Shown here: positions 40,312-45,584 of the stretch, one piece after another
Numbering within the stretch: the stretch's first letter is position 1
Layout of the letters: the number at the start of each line of letters is the position of its first letter
Source of the DNA: Malikia granosa
GTDB taxonomy: Bacteria > Pseudomonadota > Gammaproteobacteria > Burkholderiales > Burkholderiaceae_C
Assembly (NCBI RefSeq): GCF_002980595.1
Contig: NZ_PVLQ01000036.1
Coordinates: forward strand, 1 to 45,584
Length of the DNA: 45,584 nucleotides
Reading direction: 5' to 3'
Notes under the pieces: generated by a model
Seen by the model: the letters and a program-made list of their open reading frames with translations, nothing else
Databases searched by the model: none
Told to the model about the DNA's origin: nothing
Translations under genes and position numbers: made by a program

Positions 40312-41553
40312 TCAGGCGCGGTCGGTACCGTGGCGCTTGCGGAAGTTGGCCAGGAAGCGCGCGATGCGACCGACCGCATCGGCGAGGTCGTTCTCGTGCG
40401 GCAAATAGACCAGCCGGAAATGGTCCGGCGTCGGGTAGTTGAAGCCCGTGCCCTGCACGATCAGCACCTTCTCCTCGGCCAGCAGCTCGTAGGCGAACTG
40501 CTGGTCGTCGGCGATCGGATAGATCTCGGGATCCAGCCGCGGGAACATGTAGAGTGCCGCCTTGGGCTTGACGCAGGTCACGCCCGGGATCTCGGTCAGC
40601 AGCTTGTGCGCCAGGTCGCGCTGGCGGCACAGGCGCCCGCTCGGCGCGACCAGGTCGTCGATGCTCTGGTAGCCGCCCAAGGCGGTCTGGATCGCCAGCT
40701 GGCCCGGCGTGTTGGCGCACAGGCGCATCGAGGCCAGCATGTTCAGGCCCTCGATGTAGTCGCTGATGCGGCGCTTGTCGCCCGAGACGATCATCCAGCC
40801 GGCGCGGTAGCCGCAGCTGCGGTAGTTCTTCGACAGGCCGTTGAAGGTGATGAAGGGCACGTCATCGGCCAGCGACGCGATCGAGGTGTGGACATTGCCG
40901 TCGTACAGCACCTTGTCGTAGATCTCGTCGGCAAACACGATCAGGCCGTGCCGGCGCGCGATATCGACGATCTGCAGCAGCACCGCGTCCGGATACAGCG
41001 CGCCGGTCGGGTTGTTCGGGTTGATGATCACGATGCCCTTGGTGCGGGGCGTGATCTTGCGCTCGATGTCGGCCAGGTCCGGGTTCCAGTCGGACTGCTC
41101 GTCGCACAGGTAGTGCACCGGCGTGCCGCCCGAGAGGGAAATCGAGGCGGTCCACAGTGGGTAGTCGGGCGCGGGCACCAGGATCTCGTCACCCGGATTG
41201 AGCAGCGCGTTCATCGACATCGCGATCAGCTCGCTGGCGCCGTTGCCCAGATAGACATCCTCGACCGTGACGCCGGCGATGCGCTTTTCCTGGCAGTAGT
41301 GCACGATCGACTTGCGCGGCGCGAACAGGCCCTTGCTGTCGGTGTAGCCGGCCGCCTGCGGCAGGTTGCGGATCATGTCCTGCACGATCTCGTCGGGCGG
41401 CTCCAGGCCGAACACCGCCAAGTTGCCGATGTTGAGCTTGATGATCTTGTGGCCGTCTTCCTCCATCGCCCGCGCTTTGTCCAGCACGGGTCCACGGATG
41501 TCATAACAGACGTTGTCCAGCTTGGCGGATTTATGGATGATGGGGGCTGGCAT
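40312..41553 (-). CDS. alaA: PLP-dependent aminotransferase, AlaA/AlaT type
   Basis: A class I/II aminotransferase of 413 residues, probably the glutamate-pyruvate (alanine) transaminase. Typical AlaA segments are NIGNLAVFGLEPPDEIV, GYTDSKGLFAPRKSIV, PDYPLWTASISLSGG, NPNNPTGALYPDAVL, FADEIYDKVLYDG and the PLP Lys in FNGLSKNYRSCGYRAGW. In Burkholderiales it regularly precedes hom-thrC, as here. GAGG lies about 12 nt before the ATG. A palindrome that it shares with the divergent gene lies just upstream. Confidence 0.94.
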   Translation of the reverse strand: MPAPIIHKSAKLDNVCYDIRGPVLDKARAMEEDGHKIIKLNIGNLAVFGLEPPDEIVQDMIRNLPQAAGYTDSKGLFAPRKSIVHYCQEKRIAGVTVEDVYLGNGASELIAMSMNALLNPGDEILVPAPDYPLWTASISLSGGTPVHYLCDEQSDWNPDLADIERKITPRTKGIVIINPNNPTGALYPDAVLLQIVDIARRHGLIVFADEIYDKVLYDGNVHTSIASLADDVPFITFNGLSKNYRSCGYRAGWMIVSGDKRRISDYIEGLNMLASMRLCANTPGQLAIQTALGGYQSIDDLVAPSGRLCRQRDLAHKLLTEIPGVTCVKPKAALYMFPRLDPEIYPIADDQQFAYELLAEEKVLIVQGTGFNYPTPDHFRLVYLPHENDLADAVGRIARFLANFRKRHGTDRA

Positions 41554-41566
41554 AGTCTCAACCTCG

Positions 41567-41587
41567 GGTGAAACCTATAATTTCACC
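41567..41587. promoter_or_regulatory. Palindromic operator over the -10 between alaA and the Mth938 gene
   Basis: GGTGAAA (41567-41573) and TTTCACC (41581-41587) form a perfect 7-bp inverted repeat with a 7-nt centre. The plus-strand -10 TATAAT (41576-41581) lies inside it and would start transcription near 41588, 19 nt before the ATG at 41607. The minus strand carries an AT-rich alternative for alaA. A repressor bound here would block at least the plus promoter. No good -35 is seen. Confidence 0.45.
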
Positions 41588-41606
41588 ACAATTTTGAGCT
41601 CTGGCC

Positions 41607-41981
41607 ATGAAACTCCAACCTGACCGCTTCGACACCCTGTTCATCAATGCCTACGCAGAGGACTGGATTGCCGTCAGCGGCGAGAAAAAACACCACAGCC
41701 TGGTCGTGAGCTCGCAGGGCCGCTGCAGCGACTGGGGCTGCCGGAGCTTCGCTGAGCTGAGCGCCGCGCATTTCGCCAGCCTGGCCGACGACGCGCCCGA
41801 AGTGGTGATCTTCGGCAGCGGCGCCAAGCTGCGCTTCGTCTCGCCCGCGCTGCTGCGCGGCCTGATCGAGCGCGGCATCGGGGTCGAGACCATGGACACG
41901 GCCGCGGCCTGCCGCACCTACAACATACTGGCCCAGGAAGGACGCCGGGTCGTCGCCGCGCTGCTGCTCGAAACCCCCTGA
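41607..41981 (+). CDS. Mth938-like domain protein (DUF498 / NDUFAF3-like)
   Basis: A 124-residue protein of the Mth938/NDUFAF3 fold. Bacterial members are uncharacterised; the eukaryotic homologue is an assembly factor of respiratory complex I. Characteristic parts are INAYAEDWIAVSG, SLVVSSQG, PEVVIFGSGAKLRF and GIGVETMDTAAACRTYNILA. Function here is therefore unknown. It is divergent from alaA, with its -10 inside a palindrome. It ends 157 nt before the peroxiredoxin gene. Confidence 0.9.
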   Translation: MKLQPDRFDTLFINAYAEDWIAVSGEKKHHSLVVSSQGRCSDWGCRSFAELSAAHFASLADDAPEVVIFGSGAKLRFVSPALLRGLIERGIGVETMDTAAACRTYNILAQEGRRVVAALLLETP

Positions 41982-42024
41982 GCCAGCGCGCAGGCGCCCG
42001 CCGGGAGAGGGGCCCGCTTCGGGG

Positions 42025-42030
42025 TAAAAT
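42025..42030 (+). promoter_or_regulatory. -10 element before the bcp leader
   Basis: TAAAAT follows GGGG, as in many betaproteobacterial promoters of the GGGTAAAAT type. No good -35 is visible 17 nt upstream. The predicted start near 42037 would give a leader of about 100 nt that carries the nested hairpin. Confidence 0.4.
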
Positions 42031-42048
42031 AGCAGGCTGATTCCCGTA

Positions 42049-42099
42049 GCCGTGCATGACTAGCCGACCTTGACAAGGTCGGGAAATTCCGTGCACGGC
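42049..42099 (+). promoter_or_regulatory. Nested hairpin in the 5' leader of bcp
   Basis: The outer stem GCCGTGCA (42049-42056) with TGCACGGC (42092-42099) is perfect over 8 bp. The inner stem CCGACCTT-GAC-AAGGTCGG (42064-42082) is perfect over 8 bp with a 3-nt loop. Internal loops of 7 and 9 nt separate them. TTCCCG (42041-42046) could pair instead with CGGGAA (42080-42085) and open the inner stem, so two exclusive folds are possible. No match to a riboswitch class that I recognise. It could be a regulatory leader or part of a small RNA. Confidence 0.6.
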
Positions 42100-42138
42100 G
42101 GCATATTACCTTACCCGATCCGAGCAGGGAGCCGAACG

Positions 42139-42615
42139 ATGGCCGTTGTTGTCAATAAACTTATTCCTGAATTTGAAGCCAATGCGACCGGGGGTGTCAA
42201 GGTCAGCAACCAGTCGCATCACGGACAGGTGGTGGTGCTGTACTTCTACCCCAAGGACAACACCCCCGGCTGCACCACAGAGGCGATGCAGTTCCGCGAC
42301 CACTACAAGCATTTCGTCGAGGAAGGTGCCGTCGTCTTCGGCGTCTCGCGCGACAACATGAAGTCGCACGACGAGTTCAAGCTCAAGCTCGAGCTGCCGT
42401 TCGAGCTGATCGCCGACACCGAGGAAAAGATGTGCCACATGTTCGGCGTGGTCAAGAACAAGATCATGTACGGCAAGAAGGTCAAGGGCATCGAGCGCAG
42501 CACCTTCCTGATCGGTGCCGACGGCCAGCTCAAGCAGGAATGGCGTGGCCTCAAGGTTCCCGGCCATGTCGAGGAAGTGCTGGCCGCCGTCAAGGCGCTC
42601 AAGCAGGCTGCCTAA
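42139..42615 (+). CDS. bcp: Peroxiredoxin, Bcp/PrxQ family
   Basis: A thiol peroxidase of 158 residues reducing hydrogen peroxide and organic peroxides. The peroxidatic Cys45 lies in YPKDNTPGCTTEAMQFRD. The resolving Cys that many Bcp proteins have five residues later is Met50 here; the only other Cys is Cys99 (EEKMCHMFG), so it is either a 1-Cys type or resolves through Cys99. The ATG at 42139 is chosen because the family N-terminus begins there; an in-frame ATG at 42070 lies within the leader hairpin. Leader structure suggests post-transcriptional control. Confidence 0.94.
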   Translation: MAVVVNKLIPEFEANATGGVKVSNQSHHGQVVVLYFYPKDNTPGCTTEAMQFRDHYKHFVEEGAVVFGVSRDNMKSHDEFKLKLELPFELIADTEEKMCHMFGVVKNKIMYGKKVKGIERSTFLIGADGQLKQEWRGLKVPGHVEEVLAAVKALKQAA

Positions 42616-42761
42616 TAAGCTCGGGCCGGGTCCCTGCGCCCTGCGCAGAACGCCCGGCAGGCAGCGGCGGCATCCGGCCGCCAGCTGACGCGGTGCTGGG
42701 GCATAATGTTTTGCATGTTACAAGGCATTGCAACTTACCTCTTTGCCACCCCGTCATCCCT

Positions 42762-42790
42762 AGCCGCCCGGTGATTCCCGGCGGCTTTTT
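42762..42790 (+). terminator. Terminator-like hairpin between bcp and phoH
   Basis: AGCCGCC (42762-42768) pairs with GGCGGCT (42780-42786), followed by TTTTT (42786-42790). It lies 147 nt after the bcp stop and only 17 nt before the phoH ATG. A CATAAT -10 candidate sits at 42702-42707, so the hairpin may lie inside the phoH leader (attenuator) or end a short RNA of about 75 nt, as well as ending bcp transcripts. Confidence 0.7.
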
Positions 42791-42806
42791 GCTTTCTGGT
42801 CCGACC

Positions 42807-44810
42807 ATGCCCCTGCCCCCCGCCCCCTCCCGCAAAGCCGCACGAATCTCGCCCGAGGCCTTCGAGGTCAAGGCCAGTCGCAAGACCGTGACGAGCCAGC
42901 AAGCCGCCGAAGCCGACAGCCCGACCCCGGCCGAATGGCTGGCGGAACCAGTGACCGCGGCGAGCGCGCCGGCACCCGTTGCGGCCAAGCCGGTACGCAG
43001 CCGTCGCCGCGCGGCCGCCCCGGCAGCTGAAGTCGTGCAGGCCGAGACCGTCGCGGTCGGCACACCAGTCGTGGTCCTGGACCAGCCGGCACAGGCGGCC
43101 GCCGAACCCCAGGCCGCCGCGGAAACCGGCACCCAGGCGACGCCCGCTACCCCTGCAGCCAAGCCGGCACGCAAGACGCCCGCGCGCAAGAAAGTCGCCG
43201 CAGTCAGCCAGGTGGTCGCATCCAGCGCCCAGCCGCTGCCTGTTGAAGCCGCAGCCGCCGTTGCAGTGGCAGACACCGGGGCAGCCACCGCGCCCACGGC
43301 CGAAGCCGTGGCCAGCGCCGCGAGTCCCGCAGCAGCCAGCACGGAGCTGCCGGCCACCGAAGCGCGCCAGTCTGCGCGCAAGGCCAAGGCGGCGATCAAG
43401 CCGCGCAGCCACCAGGGCCGTGCCGCCTCCTGCCTGTTCGTGCTCGACACCAATGTGCTGATGCACGATCCCGTCTCGCTGTTCCGCTTCGAGGAGCATG
43501 ACATCTACCTGCCGATGATCGTGCTCGAGGAGCTCGACGGCCACAAGAAGGGCATGACCGAGGTCGCACGCAACGCGCGCCAGGTCAGCCGCTCGCTCGA
43601 CCAGCTCGCGGCCAAGAGCGGCGGCGACATCGCGCAGGGCCTGCCGCTGGCGGCGATCGGACACAAGGAGGCCACCGGCCTGCTGCTGTTCCAGACCGAA
43701 CCGCTCGATGTCACGCTGCCGGCCCTGCCCCAGGGCAAGGCCGACAACCAGATCCTCGGCGTGGTCAAGGCGCTGACCGAACGCTATCCCGAGCGCGGCG
43801 TGGTGCTGGTGTCCAAGGACATCAACATGCGGGTCAAGGCGCGCGCGCTCGGGCTGCAGGCCGAGGACTACGAGAACGACAAGGCGCTGGCCGACGACGA
43901 GCTGCTCTATCCGGGCTGGCTCGCGCTGCCGGCCGACTTCTGGACCCACCAGAGCAAGAAGGTCGAGAGCTGGACCCAGGGCCCGCACACCTTCTACCGC
44001 ATCAGCGGACCGATGGCCGAGCAGATGAACCTGAACCAGTTCGTCTACTTCGAGGCGCCGGGCGAGCCCGCGCTCTATGCGCGCGTGACCGAGGTGCGTG
44101 GCAAGACCGCCGTGCTGCGCACGCTCAAGGACTACAGCCACCTGAAGAACGCGGTCTGGGGCGTCAGCAGCCGCAACCGCGAACAGAACTTCGCGCTCAA
44201 CCTGCTGATGGACCCGGAGATCGACTTCGTGACCCTGGCCGGCACGGCCGGCACCGGCAAGACGCTGATGGCGCTGGCCGCCGGCCTGTCCCAGGTGCTC
44301 GACGAGCGCCGCTACACCGAGATCATCATGACGCGCGCGACGGTCAGCGTCGGCGAGGACATCGGCTTCCTGCCCGGCACCGAGGAGGAGAAGATGGGCC
44401 CCTGGATGGGCGCGCTCGACGACAACCTCGAATTCCTGGCCAAGGGCGAAGGCGGCAATGCCGGCGAATGGGGCCGCGCGGCGACCAACGAGCTGATCCG
44501 CAGCCGCATCAAGATCAAGAGCCTGAACTTCATGCGCGGTCGCACCTTCATGAACAAGTACGTCATCATCGACGAGGCGCAGAACCTGACCCCGAAGCAG
44601 ATGAAGACGCTGATCACCCGCGCCGGCCCTGGCACCAAGATCATCTGCATGGGCAACCTGGCGCAGATCGACACACCCTACCTGACCGAGGGCTCGAGCG
44701 GCCTGACCTACGCGGTCGACCGCTTCAAGGGCTGGCCGCATGGCGGCCACATCACGCTGGCACGCGGCGAACGCTCGCGCCTGGCCGACTACGCGAGCGA
44801 CGTGCTGTAA
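42807..44810 (+). CDS. PIN-PhoH ATPase fusion protein with long Ala/Pro-rich N-terminus
   Basis: A 667-residue protein of the PhoH2-like (PIN-PhoH) class, putative RNA-unwinding ribonucleases. Residues 1-205 are low complexity, rich in Ala/Pro/Glu with basic patches such as VRSRRRAAAPAA and KPARKTPARKKVAA, resembling histone-H1-like tails. The PIN domain starts near 210 (CLFVLDTNVLMHDP, Asp214) and includes VLVSKDINMRVKARALGL. The PhoH ATPase has Walker A GTAGTGKTLM near 479-488 and VIIDEAQNLTPKQMKTLI. The start at 42807 follows the terminator hairpin; no strong Shine-Dalgarno is seen, so a later start is possible. It ends 24 nt before a terminator. Confidence 0.9.
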   Translation: MPLPPAPSRKAARISPEAFEVKASRKTVTSQQAAEADSPTPAEWLAEPVTAASAPAPVAAKPVRSRRRAAAPAAEVVQAETVAVGTPVVVLDQPAQAAAEPQAAAETGTQATPATPAAKPARKTPARKKVAAVSQVVASSAQPLPVEAAAAVAVADTGAATAPTAEAVASAASPAAASTELPATEARQSARKAKAAIKPRSHQGRAASCLFVLDTNVLMHDPVSLFRFEEHDIYLPMIVLEELDGHKKGMTEVARNARQVSRSLDQLAAKSGGDIAQGLPLAAIGHKEATGLLLFQTEPLDVTLPALPQGKADNQILGVVKALTERYPERGVVLVSKDINMRVKARALGLQAEDYENDKALADDELLYPGWLALPADFWTHQSKKVESWTQGPHTFYRISGPMAEQMNLNQFVYFEAPGEPALYARVTEVRGKTAVLRTLKDYSHLKNAVWGVSSRNREQNFALNLLMDPEIDFVTLAGTAGTGKTLMALAAGLSQVLDERRYTEIIMTRATVSVGEDIGFLPGTEEEKMGPWMGALDDNLEFLAKGEGGNAGEWGRAATNELIRSRIKIKSLNFMRGRTFMNKYVIIDEAQNLTPKQMKTLITRAGPGTKIICMGNLAQIDTPYLTEGSSGLTYAVDRFKGWPHGGHITLARGERSRLADYASDVL

Positions 44811-44834
44811 GCCTTCACCTCACCTCAAGCCAGT

Positions 44835-44856
44835 GCCCGCCTCGTGCGGGCTTTTT
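44835..44856 (+). terminator. Rho-independent terminator after phoH
   Basis: GCCCGC (44835-44840), loop CTCGT, GCGGGC (44846-44851) and TTTTT (44852-44856). It lies 24 nt after the phoH stop and abuts the next open frame, which probably needs another promoter or read-through. Confidence 0.85.
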
Positions 44857-44869
44857 CATGGAAGACCAG

Positions 44870-45584
44870 ATGCCAGGCCCGCTCGTTGCCTATTTCTCCA
44901 CCGATGCCGGCCTGCGCAGCCGAAGCGTGAGCCCTGTCGTGCTGTCGGGCCTGCTGGAACTGCCTCCTCTCTCGGCCAGGCTGGGCGCGGACTGGCAGCG
45001 CGAGATCCTGCGCCTGGGCCTGGAGGCCGGCGATGTCGAGCCGCTGTCACTGGCCAGGTCAAGGGTGCGCTGGCCGGACTACCGGCTGTGCGTGCAGGCG
45101 ATGAGCGACTGGATGGACTCGCAAGGCCTGCCAGGACTGCTGGCGCCATCCGAGCTGGCCTTGATGGCCTGCCTGGGCGCTCGCTACCACCATGATGCGG
45201 AGCAATATGGATCACTGGCCTTCTGCAACCTGTTCCTGAGCGAGGACCGCGGGCAGGACCTGCATTTTCCCGCCACGGGGCAGCGCATCCCGCTGCAAAG
45301 AGGCCGGGTGGTGATCTTCGACACGGCCCAGCCTCATGCCGTGATCGACCGGCACAAGGATGGATTCGATCCAGGCGACTTCTCGGCCGAGTCGGATGGC
45401 AGCCAGGTCTTCCTGAGCTGGGAGCTGCCGATCGAGCAGCCCCGGCTCGCCAGCGCGCTCGGAATCACCTTCGACATCGACCTGGCAAACGCCACCCGGC
45501 TGGACCGGGAAGCGGTCTGGCTCGACGGCGTGCCAGCCAAGCTGAACCCGGATTCAGGACTTTTTTCTAGGGCGTGTCATCAAT
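44870..45584 (+). CDS. 2OG-Fe(II) oxygenase-like protein, partial at right edge
   Basis: An open frame without a stop to the window end (238 codons from 44870). It shows an Fe(II) facial-triad pattern: HHD in CLGARYHHDAEQYGSLAF, and the distal His in IFDTAQPHAVIDR, followed by the basic residue expected for 2-oxoglutarate. It may hydroxylate a protein or small molecule; the substrate is unknown. I prefer ATG 44870, with GGAAG five nt upstream, over ATG 44858, which abuts the terminator. The reading frame after about 45565 may not be native, because the last 16 bases resemble an insertion-sequence end. Confidence 0.65.
   Translation, partial: MPGPLVAYFSTDAGLRSRSVSPVVLSGLLELPPLSARLGADWQREILRLGLEAGDVEPLSLARSRVRWPDYRLCVQAMSDWMDSQGLPGLLAPSELALMACLGARYHHDAEQYGSLAFCNLFLSEDRGQDLHFPATGQRIPLQRGRVVIFDTAQPHAVIDRHKDGFDPGDFSAESDGSQVFLSWELPIEQPRLASALGITFDIDLANATRLDREAVWLDGVPAKLNPDSGLFSRACHQ
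45567..45584. mobile_element. Possible insertion-sequence terminal repeat at window edge
   Basis: CTAG (45567-45570) followed by GGCGTGTCATCAAT up to the last base. This resembles the left end of IS5-family (IS427-like) elements, which insert at CTAG/YTAR targets. Only the first bases would be visible, no transposase can be seen, and the match is from memory of the style of such ends, so the call is tentative. Confidence 0.3.

Noticed and set aside
42070-42075. TTGACA as a -35 for bcp
   Set aside because: No -10 lies at 16-18 nt (CATATT is 26 nt away), and the hexamer is part of the inner hairpin and its loop.

Overview
The window is a chromosomal segment of a very GC-rich betaproteobacterium, most likely Burkholderiales (Comamonadaceae-like). 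Grounds: the alaA-hom-thrC-moeA-moaD-moaE run, the msrB-yciB-bolA-PPIase run, strong G/C third positions (which create long antisense shadow ORFs), and protein sequences of betaproteobacterial type. There is no rRNA, tRNA, CRISPR array or complete mobile element. The right edge may lie on an insertion-sequence end.

Layout. (1) 1-3044, plus strand: a sigma-54-type promoter with an upstream dyad, an AcoD/ExaC-type aldehyde dehydrogenase, a 72-nt hairpin, a DUF779 protein and a membrane histidine kinase that stops before its ATPase domain. (2) 3072-6236, minus: tex and a glutathione S-transferase. (3) 6343-15636, plus: recC-recB-recD, the RecBCD nuclease-helicase. (4) 15644-19764, minus: PepSY protein, cytochrome b561, OmpR-type regulator and histidine kinase as one unit behind a PmrA/QseB-like box, followed by an EamA transporter with a His-rich tail. 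(5) 20020-22858, plus: a TBADH-like alcohol dehydrogenase and a class I PHA synthase behind an FNR/Anr-type box. (6) 22935-27147, minus: a PaaI thioesterase and a branched-chain-amino-acid-type ABC transporter (livH-M-G-F) with no binding protein in view.

(7) 27244-31337, plus: selO, msrB, yciB, bolA and a periplasmic SurA/PpiC-like isomerase with an internal duplication, closed by a strong terminator. SelO and MsrB both belong to redox protection. (8) 31462-34065, minus: clpB behind a near-consensus sigma-32 promoter; divergent from it is an RlmN/Cfr-type radical SAM methyltransferase (34181-35275). (9) 35332-41553, minus: alaA, hom, thrC, moeA, moaD, moaE, for amino-acid and molybdopterin synthesis. 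(10) 41607-45584, plus: a Mth938-domain protein, a Bcp/PrxQ peroxiredoxin with a structured leader, a PIN-PhoH ATPase preceded by a terminator hairpin, and a 2OG-Fe(II) oxygenase running off the edge.

Most genes are housekeeping. I see no complete new defence or biosynthetic system. The most unusual items are the duplicated isomerase whose second copy has lost exactly its parvulin domain, the ATPase-less kinase coupled to an aldehyde dehydrogenase unit, the PepSY/cytochrome b/two-component cassette beside a His-tailed transporter, the nested-hairpin leader of the peroxiredoxin, and the possible IS junction at the right end. All regulatory calls come from reading motifs by eye.
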